The position numbers and the translations under genes were made by a program. 34,506 nucleotides of DNA from an uncultured Bacteroidales bacterium (lineage in GTDB: Bacteria; Bacteroidota; Bacteroidia; Bacteroidales; FEN-979), in assembly GCA_903925275.1 (NCBI GenBank), contig CAIYES010000208.1, positions 1 through 34,506 on the forward strand, written 5' to 3'. Each line of letters starts with the position of its first letter. Position 1 is the first letter of the stretch. Positions 16,780 through 24,568 of the stretch are shown piece by piece. The notes under the pieces are model-generated. The model had not been told where the DNA came from, made no database searches, and saw only the letters and a program-made list of their open reading frames with translations.

Positions 16780-17616
16780 TTATTCAGCTGCTACTTCCTG
16801 TTTTTTACGGTAAATGCGGGAAGAAATGGCAAGGCTCAATTCAAACAGGGCATACAGGGGTATTGCAACGATAATTTGGCTGAACACATCGGGACTGGGA
16901 GTGATAACACCTGCCACGATCAGGATACCAATAATGGTGTGCTTCCTGTATTTTCGCAAATGACGGGGTGTGATAATACCTATTTTGGTAAGGAATAGAA
17001 TAAGTACAGGCAGTTCGAACAGAAGTCCCATCAGCAGGGTCATCATAGTAATTGAACTGACATAGGATGTAAGTGCAATCTGATTGGCCACAGCATCACT
17101 TACGGTGTAACCTCCCAGGAAGTTGATCATCAAAGGGGCTACAACAAAGTAGCTGAACAGGACCCCGGCAATGAAGAGTAATGAAATGACGGTTACAGCT
17201 CCCCTTGAACTCCGAACCTCGTCTTCGGAAAGCCCTGGTTTGATGAAGCGCCACAATTCCCATAGAACATAGGGGAGGGCGATGATCAGGCCTGCTACAA
17301 GTGATATGTTCATATGCGAAGTAAATTGTCCTGCCAGGCTGATATTGATGAGTTGGAAGTGTGATGGATCGATGCACAGCGATGGCATTGAAAGCCATTC
17401 CCCCAGATGGCAAAAGGCACGGTAGGTGATAAATGTTTTTGATTTTGGGGCAAGGATGATGTCGTCAAAAAGGATCCCCTTGAATGCGAATGCGGCAATT
17501 GATGTAACCAATACGGCAATGAGAATACGCCATAATGTACCACGCAATTCATCAAGATGTTCCCAAAAGGTCATTTCTTTTACCTCGTCCGGAATGGTTG
17601 AATCTGTTTTCTTCAT
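16780..17616 (-). CDS. tatC: Sec-independent protein translocase TatC
   Basis: This 278-residue inner-membrane protein has six predicted helices. It is the receptor of the twin-arginine pathway for folded proteins. The N-terminal MTFWEHLDELRGTLWRI motif (twin-arginine recognition face) is clear, as is ALPYVLWELWRFIKPGLSEDE in the first cytoplasmic loop and the FELPVLILFL segment. Length is slightly above the E. coli protein because of an enlarged first periplasmic loop (about residues 50-95). tatA lies about 10 kb away at 27207-27431, not in the same operon. A TACCTTTG element lies 20 bases upstream of the start on the minus strand. Confidence 0.94.
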   Translation of the reverse strand: MKKTDSTIPDEVKEMTFWEHLDELRGTLWRILIAVLVTSIAAFAFKGILFDDIILAPKSKTFITYRAFCHLGEWLSMPSLCIDPSHFQLINISLAGQFTSHMNISLVAGLIIALPYVLWELWRFIKPGLSEDEVRSSRGAVTVISLLFIAGVLFSYFVVAPLMINFLGGYTVSDAVANQIALTSYVSSITMMTLLMGLLFELPVLILFLTKIGIITPRHLRKYRKHTIIGILIVAGVITPSPDVFSQIIVAIPLYALFELSLAISSRIYRKKQEVAAE

Positions 17617-17635
17617 CCTGCTTGTTTTTCGAACA

Positions 17636-17643
17636 CAAAGGTA
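17636..17643 (-). promoter_or_regulatory. Possible tatC -7 promoter element
   Basis: Minus-strand TACCTTTG matches TAnnTTTG, about 20 bases upstream of the tatC ATG. No -33 TTG is visible at the usual spacing, so the evidence is partial. Confidence 0.35.
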
Positions 17644-17668
17644 GAGATAAAAAAATTTCCTGATATAG

Positions 17669-17699
17669 TTTGCACAAAGGATTTAAATTTGTACATTTG
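17669..17699 (+). promoter_or_regulatory. Bacteroidota-type promoter for the Lys-tailed coiled-coil protein
   Basis: TTTG at 17669-17672, exactly 19 bases, then TACATTTG at 17692-17699. This is a near-ideal Bacteroidota promoter. The predicted transcript start would fall about 10 bases or fewer before the ATG at 17716, so the leader is very short. Confidence 0.65.
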
Positions 17700-17715
17700 A
17701 ATAAATAAATCTACC

Positions 17716-17967
17716 ATGGCTGAACGTGAAATAATCCTTGAACAAATGCTCAAGGTACTAAAGGATATTGAAACGAATACCTGCGACAAACAATTCTTCC
17801 CGGATACAAATGTGCTCGAAAAGAAAGTCGATCACCTCATTGAACTTCATGAAAAAGAGATTGAACTTCTGAAGTCGCTTACCAATGACAGGTGCACGTG
17901 CAAGAAGAGCAAGGAAAAAAAGCAGAAAAAAGATAAAAAGGAAAAAAAGGAGAAAAAATCCAAATAG
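17716..17967 (+). CDS. Small coiled-coil protein with poly-Lys/Glu tail
   Basis: This 83-residue protein is of unrecognised family. The first 55 residues have a heptad-like pattern (EIILEQMLKVLKDIE, LEKKVDHLIELHEKEIELLKSL) that predicts a coiled coil. The last 23 residues are almost entirely Lys, Glu and Asp. Three cysteines are present (C23, C60, C62), two in a CTC just before the tail. A strong promoter pattern immediately upstream supports expression. The tail could bind nucleic acid or membranes, but this is inference. Confidence 0.7.
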   Translation: MAEREIILEQMLKVLKDIETNTCDKQFFPDTNVLEKKVDHLIELHEKEIELLKSLTNDRCTCKKSKEKKQKKDKKEKKEKKSK

Positions 17968-18039
17968 GATAATTTTCCGCTCCTCCTAAAATTCACTGTT
18001 TGTTTGAACATGCATGTTCAGGTGAATTTGTTATTTATT

Positions 18040-18047
18040 TAATTTTG
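18040..18047 (+). promoter_or_regulatory. Possible -7 element for the C10 protease gene
   Basis: TAATTTTG matches TAnnTTTG about 96 bases upstream of the chosen ATG at 18143. No TTG lies at the usual -33 distance. Weak support. Confidence 0.35.
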
Positions 18048-18142
18048 CACAAGGAATTCCTGCCCCTTATTTTTAGGAAAATATGATTGTTTTTACAACG
18101 GTCATTCTATCTTATACGTATAAATTAAAATCATTAAGTCAC

Positions 18143-20284
18143 ATGAGAAAAATCACTTTACTTTTTACAGTATTGATTCTTTTAACCGGTTTAAGCACTT
18201 CTGCAAAACTGGTGGAAATTAAAGATGCCAGGCTGGCAGCAAAGAATTTTTATTTCGAACGGTTGACAAAGAATCTACACAGGTCAGTTGTTTACAGTGA
18301 AGTTTCAATCGACAATGAATTTGTTGAGAAAGCAGGGAATCTGCCCGTTTACTATGTTTTCAACTTTACCGATAAGGGTTATATCATCGTTTCAGCCGAT
18401 GATTGTTGTATCCCGGTAATCGGTTATTCCTTTGATTCACAATATAATCCGGACAATCAGCCGGAAGGATTCGCCTTCTGGATGGGTTGCAGAAAACAGG
18501 AAATCGTCGGAAATATTCAAAACAATGTTTTACCCGATTTTACGATCTCAAATGAATGGCAAAGGCTATACAATTTAAATTTATCATCATTGACCGATGA
18601 CCCAGCAACTGTTACAGACGTGGCACCTCTTCTGACAAGTACATGGGACCAGGGTTTTCCATATAATTTCCTTTGTCCTGCTGATGCAGCGTGCGGTACC
18701 TATGGTGGTCATGTTACTGTGGGGTGTGTGGCAACTGCCATGGCTCAGATCATGTATTACTGGAGGTGGCCCAATACCGGAACAGGCCAGCACTGCTATA
18801 CGCCGGCGGGCTACGCTCAACAATGTGCCAACTTTGGGAATACAACCTATGACTGGAACGGAATGACCGATTCTCCAGGCAAGGAATGCAATCCGGTGGC
18901 ACTCATTTCCTATCATGCAGGGATTAGTTTGAATATGATGTACAATCTGGATGGAACTTGCGCCTCCGGTGCATACCAAAATGACGTGCCTGCAGCCTTA
19001 CAGAACTATTTTCAATATGCCTCATCATGCACGGCAGTCAGTAAATCGAGCTATACAACAACCAATTGGAACAATCTGCTCATCGGAGATATAAATACCG
19101 GTAAACCGGTTCAATATGGTGGTCAGGGTCCTAATGGCGGGCATTCATGGGTTTGCGATGGTTACCAGGGAACCGACTATTTTCATATGAACTGGGGCTG
19201 GAGTGGCTCTTCAAACGGATATTTTTATCTGAATAACCTCAATCCAGGCGGGTACACATTCAACAGTCAACAGGGAGCAGTTCTCCATATTGAGCCTAAG
19301 ACCTCACTTTATCCCTCCTATTGCAATGGCAATACGCTTGTTGATGCGTACGATTTCGGCTCCATCGAAGATGGTAGCGGCCCTGTAGCCGGGTACCAGA
19401 ACAATAGCAACTGTAGTTGGCTCATTGCTCCCGACGACAGCGTGAACACCATTACCCTCACCTTTACGCGTTTTGTTACCCTCGCCGGTGATATAGTGAA
19501 CGTTTATGACGGTGCCGACGCCACAGCCCCGCTCATCGGAACCTATAGCGGTACCCCAGGAACAATGCCTGCTGTAACCTCGACAGGTCCGCAAATGTTT
19601 ATTACATTTACAACAGATGGCTCGGGAACAGCAAATGGATGGTTGGCCAACTACACCACCAATACCGTTAAATTCTGTGAATCAGTAACCACGTTGCTTG
19701 AAGGGTGGGGCAATATCACCGATGGCAGCAATCGTTTCCAGTATCGCAACCAATCCAACTGCAGATGGAACATCACCCCTGGAGGCGCTTCAAAAATTGT
19801 TCTGACGGTGAACAGTTTTAATACGGAACAGAATAATGATAAATTGTTGATCTATGATATGGGAGCCGGTACGCTGATGACGACCTTATCGGGCGTTTAC
19901 AGCACTCCTCCGGGACCATTCACCTCAACTACCGGAAAAATGATGCTAGTATGGTTCACCAACAATACTGTGCGTGGTACTGGCTGGGATGTAAGTTATT
20001 CCCCGATGGTTGGCACCGATGAACAGACTTCATTCAACGACCTTTCAATTTATCCCAATCCGGCCAGCCAGCTCTTAAATATCAGCTTTACCATCAACGA
20101 CCCGCAAAGTATTGAGATAGAAATCCTTTCGCTAAATGGGAAGGTGCTTTATTCAGATAACCTGACCCATTTCAAAGGCGCTTTTCTGAAATCCCTGGAT
20201 GTTTCAGCTTTCGCGAAAGGCATCTATATGCTCCGTTTGAAATCTGACCAGGAAACAACAGTTAAAAAGCTTGTGGTTCAATAA
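18143..20284 (+). CDS. Secreted C10 (streptopain-like) cysteine protease with two CUB domains and T9SS sorting domain
   Basis: This 713-residue exported protease has, in order: a signal peptide (1-20); a Spi/propeptide-like region (about 22-140); a C10 peptidase domain (about 150-390) with nucleophile C195 in VTVGCVATAMAQ and H334 in GGHSWVCDGY followed by FHMNWGW; two CUB-like beta domains (about 393-508 and 510-617), each with paired cysteines; and a type A T9SS C-terminal signal (about 632-713) starting DLSIYPNPA and ending KKLVVQ. The last domain sends it across the outer membrane by the type IX system. A start at 18083 is possible, but the ATG at 18143 places the signal peptide at the N-terminus. 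C10 enzymes are broad-range proteases; a role in nutrient peptide capture is inferred. Confidence 0.9.
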   Translation: MRKITLLFTVLILLTGLSTSAKLVEIKDARLAAKNFYFERLTKNLHRSVVYSEVSIDNEFVEKAGNLPVYYVFNFTDKGYIIVSADDCCIPVIGYSFDSQYNPDNQPEGFAFWMGCRKQEIVGNIQNNVLPDFTISNEWQRLYNLNLSSLTDDPATVTDVAPLLTSTWDQGFPYNFLCPADAACGTYGGHVTVGCVATAMAQIMYYWRWPNTGTGQHCYTPAGYAQQCANFGNTTYDWNGMTDSPGKECNPVALISYHAGISLNMMYNLDGTCASGAYQNDVPAALQNYFQYASSCTAVSKSSYTTTNWNNLLIGDINTGKPVQYGGQGPNGGHSWVCDGYQGTDYFHMNWGWSGSSNGYFYLNNLNPGGYTFNSQQGAVLHIEPKTSLYPSYCNGNTLVDAYDFGSIEDGSGPVAGYQNNSNCSWLIAPDDSVNTITLTFTRFVTLAGDIVNVYDGADATAPLIGTYSGTPGTMPAVTSTGPQMFITFTTDGSGTANGWLANYTTNTVKFCESVTTLLEGWGNITDGSNRFQYRNQSNCRWNITPGGASKIVLTVNSFNTEQNNDKLLIYDMGAGTLMTTLSGVYSTPPGPFTSTTGKMMLVWFTNNTVRGTGWDVSYSPMVGTDEQTSFNDLSIYPNPASQLLNISFTINDPQSIEIEILSLNGKVLYSDNLTHFKGAFLKSLDVSAFAKGIYMLRLKSDQETTVKKLVVQ

Positions 20285-20316
20285 CCACCCTTGAGAGACA
20301 ATGAAAAAGAGTTTTA

Positions 20317-20389
20317 GGGGTGGGGTCATTTGGGTTAATTCCGCTTGATCAGTTAATTTCACGTTGCGTGCAGCGGCGAGGAGATTCAT
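20317..20389 (+). repeat. Dispersed repeat family R1, copy C
   Basis: It starts GGGGTGGGGTCATTTGGGTT followed by AATTCC and ends GCAGCGGCGAGGAGATTCAT. The left 26 bases are identical to the left end of copy B at 11864-11960 (which is inverted), and the right 17 bases, GCGGCGAGGAGATTCAT, are shared by all three copies. About 30 bases of interior differ. It lies between the C10 protease gene and its terminator. Confidence 0.7.
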
Positions 20390-20401
20390 CCAGCCGTTAA
20401 A

Positions 20402-20453
20402 TAAAAAACAAAAGGTGAACCCTGGATTGTTCAAATCCGGATTCACCTTTTTT
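20402..20453. terminator. Bidirectional intrinsic terminator
   Basis: The stem AAAAGGTGAA (20410-20419) / TTCACCTTTT (20442-20451), with an inner paired segment GGATT / AATCC, is flanked by an A-tract and a T-tract. It can serve both the C10 protease (+) and the end of the sulfur-relay locus (-). Confidence 0.82.
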
Positions 20454-20478
20454 GTAAATATGCGATTTTGCGGGAAAT

Positions 20479-20682
20479 CTATTCCTTTTTTCCGGTATTT
20501 ATGCCAAAAGGCAGGTACAACGGGCAAAAGCTGATTAAACTTGTAAGTATGAAAATTCCGGCAAAGATCAAAAGGATAATCGCCAAAACGCCTGATATTA
20601 CGTTGGCAAAATATAGTGAAATAACAACAACAGCAACCAAAGCTCTGATCACCTTATCAATTAATCCCATGTTCTTTTTCAT
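20479..20682 (-). CDS. DUF2892-type small inner-membrane protein
   Basis: This 67-residue protein has two hydrophobic helices (about residues 11-28 and 31-52) in the DUF2892 pattern: MGLIDKVIRALVAVVVISLYF at the start, then GLLAIILLIFAGIFILTSLISFCPLYLPFGI-like sequence ending in the CPLY motif. The same module forms the membrane part of the rhodanese YgaP. An upstream start at 20724 adds 14 residues without family match, so the ATG at 20682 is chosen. It lies 78 bases after the cysteine-desulfurase-family gene on the same strand and is the last gene of the sulfur-relay locus. A thiol or sulfide-handling role is suggested by context only. Confidence 0.82.
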   Translation of the reverse strand: MKKNMGLIDKVIRALVAVVVISLYFANVISGVLAIILLIFAGIFILTSLISFCPLYLPFGINTGKKE

Positions 20683-20760
20683 TGTTGAATAATTTAAGGT
20701 TAATAAATGATAAACTGCCGGCAAAGATAAACTAAAAAGTGATACTAAAGCGATTTATTT

Positions 20761-21921
20761 TTAATGTCTTATTGATGCGATCTCCCCGATAGCTTCGATG
20801 GCTGCATCAATGTCTGCTTCGGTATTAAACGGGCCCATACTCAGGCGAACGGTACCATGGATTTTATCGGTTCCGATCACTTCGTGCACCATCGGGGCGC
20901 ATTGCAGTCCGGTACGACAGGCGATATTGTAATCAACATCAAGAATGGTTCCGACATCTCCCGATTCAAACCCTTTGATGTTGAGGCTCAACACCGGGTT
21001 CTGGTTTTCAATGCTTTCCGCACAGTAGGTCGTCACGTTTTCGATGCGCTGAACACCTTTGCGCAGTTTGTCCCATAACTGGATCTCCCGGTGATGAAGG
21101 TTTTCGATACCTTGTTCCAGTACCCATTTTAGGCCTGCATGCAATCCTGCAACTCCCACAAGGTTCAGTGTGCCACATTCCATCCGGTAAGGGTATTCTT
21201 CGAGGTGGTTTTTTTGAGCGGAGCGCACACCGGTTCCGCCAAATCGTGTGCCGCGTACCGGTACGCCTTCCCTGATATACGAACCACCTATCCCTGTTGG
21301 TCCCATCAGGCATTTATGTCCTGTAAAAACCAGGACGTCAATCTCCATGGCCTTCATGTCGATGGGAATAGCGCCGGCGCTCTGGCTGCTGTCGACAATA
21401 AATAACACACCCGCCTCTTTGCAGATCTTCCCGATGGCAGCCAGCGGCTGAACAGTTCCGATCACATTGGAGCTATGGTTGACTACCACCATCCGGGTGT
21501 TCTTGCGAAATGCTTTTTTGAAATCATCCGGATCCACATAACCATGGCTGTCGAATGGGATGTGAGTTACTTCGACATTATTGCTGATGCTCAGGTGATA
21601 CAGCGGACGCAACACGGAGTTGTGTTCCAGCTTTGTGGTGATTACATGATCGCCGGAATTGGCAAGTCCCTGCAAAACCATATTTAACGAATCACTGGCA
21701 TTGTAGCTGAAGGTAAGGCGGTTTGGATCATCCCCGTTAAACAGATTTGTCAGCATTTTACGGGTTTCATGAACAACTTCCTCGGTCGCTATTGCGGCAT
21801 CGAAACCCGAGCGTCCGGGACTGACTCCGTGTTCTCGGTAAAAATGGTACATAAAATCATACACCGCTTCCGGTTTTGGGAATGTTGTTGCGGAATTGTC
21901 GAGGTAAATCTGGTTGCTCAT
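20761..21921 (-). CDS. Cysteine-desulfurase-family PLP enzyme (class V aminotransferase)
   Basis: This 386-residue PLP enzyme is related to SufS/CsdA desulfurases and closest in style to the shorter Firmicutes-type 'cysteine desulfurase family' proteins. It starts IYLDNSATTFPKP. The PLP lysine is K203 in FTGHKCLMGPTG, and the candidate persulfide Cys is C341 in RTGLQCAP, the same place as in SufS (RTGHHCAQ). It would remove sulfur from L-cysteine, giving alanine and an enzyme persulfide. It starts 34 bases after the iron-sulfur protein gene in the same direction, inside the DsrC/DsrMK-like locus. No sufBCD or iscU is adjacent, so sulfur delivery to DsrE2/DsrC is more likely than Fe-S assembly (inference). 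Confidence 0.88.
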   Translation of the reverse strand: MSNQIYLDNSATTFPKPEAVYDFMYHFYREHGVSPGRSGFDAAIATEEVVHETRKMLTNLFNGDDPNRLTFSYNASDSLNMVLQGLANSGDHVITTKLEHNSVLRPLYHLSISNNVEVTHIPFDSHGYVDPDDFKKAFRKNTRMVVVNHSSNVIGTVQPLAAIGKICKEAGVLFIVDSSQSAGAIPIDMKAMEIDVLVFTGHKCLMGPTGIGGSYIREGVPVRGTRFGGTGVRSAQKNHLEEYPYRMECGTLNLVGVAGLHAGLKWVLEQGIENLHHREIQLWDKLRKGVQRIENVTTYCAESIENQNPVLSLNIKGFESGDVGTILDVDYNIACRTGLQCAPMVHEVIGTDKIHGTVRLSMGPFNTEADIDAAIEAIGEIASIRH

Positions 21922-21955
21922 AAGTTTTATCTAAGCTATGTTGATAATCCGTTGA

Positions 21956-23257
21956 TTACTTCTGGTCAAGGATCAGGGCATCGGCAACAATTTCGGCCAA
22001 GGTTTTTATCTGTACCCCGAGTTTGAATTGAATATTGATCTGGGTAAGCTGATCCACACAGTTATGGCAGGGGGCTAAAACAATTTTTGCCCCTGTTTTT
22101 CTGATCTGATCTGCTTTGATCTCTGCGATCTTCATCCTGCGCTCATTGTATTCGCTCATGGCCAATTGTCCCCCGCCCCCGCCACAACAGTAGTTGTCGG
22201 TTCCATGAGGAGTCATTTCAACAAAACCGTGAATGAACTGATGCAATATATACCGTTGTTCATGGATGATACCTCCGTTACGCACCAGGTTGCACGGGTC
22301 ATGGAGGGTGACCACATCTTTAATTTTATCCGGATCCAGGCGAATCTTCCCTTCCCGTATGTATTTTGCGATACATTCCACGGAAGTAATTACTTCGAAA
22401 GGGAAGTGTTTCTGCAGGTAATTGGGAGCCTCCCATCTGAATGCCCTTGACCCGTGTCCACATTCAGCCAGAACCAACGTTTGTGACTTCAGCGCCTCGG
22501 TTTCATTCCACAGCCTGCCGGCTATGAGGCTTGCCTCGCTGGAATTGCCCGAAAAATAAGCATAGTTGGTCACGTCATACATCTTTGTCGACAGTGTCCA
22601 GCTCTCCCCGGCAGCAAAAAAAATCTTGGCCATGGCGGCGATGGAAAGAGGATAGAACTTCGGTTCCCTGGGATTCAGGGTGTACAGCACCCTTTTTCCG
22701 GGTTCATCTATCGGAATCAATGCTTTCGGATCATTGACTTCGTCGATCAACTCCTCCTCCATCCATTTCAGGGTATCAACAAACTCATCGGCAGGGATGC
22801 TCATGTTGTTGCCCGATACGACGGCTGCGTTAACTGTTGATTGAAGGGTAGCCGGAACCATTCCCATTTCCGACAACATGGTTCGGCCGGTTTTGACCAG
22901 GTAGGCGATGTCGACGCCAACCGAACAGTGCATGGTACAACGGCCACACATTGTGCAGGCACCAAACAGCAGGTCGACCATTTCGCGGGTGGTTTGCTCA
23001 TCCAGATCGCGGGCATTTACCAGCGATGGGAAAATTTTCCCCGTGAGGGTATAATAACGCCGGTAAATGGAGGAAACAATATCAACCTTCCGTGCAGGTG
23101 TCAGCCGTTCGTCTTTCGTAACCAGGTAGTAAATACAACTCTCAGCACAGAGTCCGCAATGCACACAACTGTTCAGGTGCGTGATCAGCTTGCTGTCGAT
23201 TGGATCCTGAAAAACTCCCAGCCCTTTATTAATCGTATCTTCGTTCAATGCTCCCAT
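21956..23257 (-). CDS. DsrK/TmcB/HdrD-like iron-sulfur oxidoreductase subunit
   Basis: This 433-residue soluble protein has two ferredoxin-type [4Fe-4S] motifs (C31-x2-C34-x2-C37-x3-C41 and C101-x2-C104-x2-C107-x3-C111). Its catalytic half is of the heterodisulfide reductase type: C266 in AECGHGSR, C322 in DPCN, C357-C358 in YCCGGGGG, and C397-x2-C400 in PCHNC. The pattern C-x34-CC-x38-C-x2-C is that of the special [4Fe-4S] cluster site of HdrB/HdrD/DsrK. DsrK faces the cytosol and exchanges electrons with the disulfide or trisulfide of DsrC. The gene starts 12 bases after the membrane subunit gene and is three genes from a two-cysteine DsrC, which fits a DsrMK-like complex. LUD/glycolate oxidase GlpC-type proteins are the main alternative. 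Confidence 0.88.
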   Translation of the reverse strand: MGALNEDTINKGLGVFQDPIDSKLITHLNSCVHCGLCAESCIYYLVTKDERLTPARKVDIVSSIYRRYYTLTGKIFPSLVNARDLDEQTTREMVDLLFGACTMCGRCTMHCSVGVDIAYLVKTGRTMLSEMGMVPATLQSTVNAAVVSGNNMSIPADEFVDTLKWMEEELIDEVNDPKALIPIDEPGKRVLYTLNPREPKFYPLSIAAMAKIFFAAGESWTLSTKMYDVTNYAYFSGNSSEASLIAGRLWNETEALKSQTLVLAECGHGSRAFRWEAPNYLQKHFPFEVITSVECIAKYIREGKIRLDPDKIKDVVTLHDPCNLVRNGGIIHEQRYILHQFIHGFVEMTPHGTDNYCCGGGGGQLAMSEYNERRMKIAEIKADQIRKTGAKIVLAPCHNCVDQLTQINIQFKLGVQIKTLAEIVADALILDQK

Positions 23258-23269
23258 CAGATCGTTCGG

Positions 23270-23890
23270 TTACAAGGATTTTGGCGGCCACACTCCGCGC
23301 CGACCGTAAAACAAGCCCAGATGATACCGAGCCGCGAAAAAATAGATGGCATGTTTCAGTTTCCCGACCGGGAAATATAGCAGTAGCAAACTTGCTATGA
23401 TAAAATACCCTGGTATCGTTGCAGGAATATAAAGAACCAATGCTGTTATTAATTGGAAAAAAGTAACCAGCACATTGGAAATATAATCGTCGGGACTAGA
23501 AAGACTGCGGAGTTCCTTTTTAGTCATGCGTTTGATCAGGATTGCGATGCCACATCCTCCAGTTATTACAAAGAATCCGGATAACAAGGCGGCAAATACT
23601 CCTGTGAAGGTAACATGAGCCAGGAAAAAAAAGAACAGGAATATCGACATGAATGTTCCCAGGTGATAGAGGATACCGGCAGTATAGGTTGGGAGATGGA
23701 GAAAGGCCGATTCTTTTTTCGACGGGCTCATGGCGCCGGTGAAAGAATATTGTATGGCTGGCAGGGTCTTGCCGGCCGATGGAGCCCAATCCAAGGGTTT
23801 TCCAAGCCGGATCAGCCGGAGCATATGATAAAATGAAACGACCAGACAGAAGCACAGCGAAGCCAGCGCGGCATAGTGATACCAGTTCAT
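23270..23890 (-). CDS. NarI/DsrM/TmcC-like membrane cytochrome b subunit
   Basis: This 206-residue inner-membrane protein has about five hydrophobic helices (about 5-27, 72-92, 94-119, 138-158, 160-176). Histidines able to ligate heme b are H65, H76, H92, H180 and H190. Family-style motifs are SPDDYISN (132-139) before the fourth helix and a basic C-terminus ARYHLGLFYGRRGVWPP (187-203). NarI, DsrM and TmcC proteins carry electrons between menaquinone and a cytosolic Fe-S partner. The partner here is the DsrK-like protein encoded 12 bases downstream. It starts 14 bases after the DsrC stop. Heme content and direction of electron flow are inferred; automated pipelines may call this 'nitrate reductase gamma', but no narGH is present. 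Confidence 0.83.
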   Translation of the reverse strand: MNWYHYAALASLCFCLVVSFYHMLRLIRLGKPLDWAPSAGKTLPAIQYSFTGAMSPSKKESAFLHLPTYTAGILYHLGTFMSIFLFFFFLAHVTFTGVFAALLSGFFVITGGCGIAILIKRMTKKELRSLSSPDDYISNVLVTFFQLITALVLYIPATIPGYFIIASLLLLYFPVGKLKHAIYFFAARYHLGLFYGRRGVWPPKSL

Positions 23891-23904
23891 ATCAATCTGT
23901 CAGT

Positions 23905-24222
23905 TTAAACACAACCATCGGGTTTCGGAAGTCCTGCTACACGACAGGCGCCACGCGCGGGACCAAGAGGGAACAATTCGTAAATTTCACGCAGTTTGAC
24001 CCCTGTCGACTGGCATATCACGCGGATCATGGGAGCCATCCCTTTTTCTTCCCAGTTCGCGCGGATTATTCTAACGATAGCCCAGTGTTTTTCGCTCATC
24101 TCAGCTATTCCGTCATGCCTTGCAATGGCTGCTGCCAGTTCTTCATTCCAGATGGCAGGGTTTGATAAAAAACCGTCTCCGTCAACTTCCAGGATTCTGC
24201 CTTCAATTTCCAATGTTGCCAT
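23905..24222 (-). CDS. DsrC family sulfur carrier (both redox cysteines present)
   Basis: This 105-residue protein belongs to the DsrC/TusE/DsvC family. It has the family core (VDGDGFLSNPAIWNEELA, LREIYELFPLGPARG) and the flexible C-terminal arm GACRVAGLPKPDGCV. C93 and C104 are separated by exactly 10 residues, the arrangement of DsrC (CysB and CysA) that forms the intramolecular disulfide or holds a trisulfide sulfur. TusE has only the terminal one. It is therefore a true DsrC-type carrier and the likely substrate of the DsrMK-like pair encoded next. The ATG at 24222 lies 3 bases after the stop of the small Cys protein. A third cysteine, C70, is also present. Confidence 0.93.
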   Translation of the reverse strand: MATLEIEGRILEVDGDGFLSNPAIWNEELAAAIARHDGIAEMSEKHWAIVRIIRANWEEKGMAPMIRVICQSTGVKLREIYELFPLGPARGACRVAGLPKPDGCV

Positions 24223-24225
24223 AAA

Positions 24226-24483
24226 TTATTTTGTCGAATTGATTGGTAAAGATATTTCATTATCAAACCTGTCCATTATTTCATCAACGGAAAGAGGTAT
24301 GTCGGGTAAAACGAAGTCGGGGCAAAAATGAAGGATGCTGTGGGTTTGGAACCGTTTACAGTTTTTCCAGTTTTCCGGAATGTTGATGCAGAAGTCACTG
24401 ATGTATGTGTCACGCAGGGTTTCGGGTTTAACAAACCCAGAAACGTGGATAAGCTGGCAGGTGGAGTAGTTTGGACAATGCAT
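24226..24483 (-). CDS. Unrecognised five-cysteine small protein in the sulfur-relay locus
   Basis: This 85-residue protein has no signal peptide or membrane helix. Five cysteines are spaced C3-x5-C9-x22-C32-x9-C42-x11-C54, with motifs MHCPNYSTC, YISDFC, WKNCKRFQ and HFCPDF. The last 25 residues are acidic and free of Cys. I do not recognise the family. The pattern resembles small metal- or Fe-S-binding proteins, or a thiol relay partner. The gene stop lies 3 bases before the dsrC ATG and the upstream neighbour is the larger class V aminotransferase, so it is inside the operon and on the coding strand, and is probably real. Confidence 0.72.
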   Translation of the reverse strand: MHCPNYSTCQLIHVSGFVKPETLRDTYISDFCINIPENWKNCKRFQTHSILHFCPDFVLPDIPLSVDEIMDRFDNEISLPINSTK

Positions 24484-24568
24484 CCAGGTTTTTTTCTGAT
24501 GTGCTGACTGCGAAAATAGAAAAAAAAAACGATATCCGGGAGGGTCTATAAAATATATCGCAGGCTTA

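Noticed and set aside
22841-23380. 179-residue open frame on the plus strand opposite the DsrK-like gene
   Set aside because: Antisense shadow of a strongly conserved Fe-S protein with no domain of its own.
23270-23890. Membrane subunit as respiratory nitrate reductase gamma (NarI)
   Set aside because: No narG, narH or narJ is present and the adjacent partner is a DsrK/HdrD-like protein, so DsrM/TmcC-like fits better.
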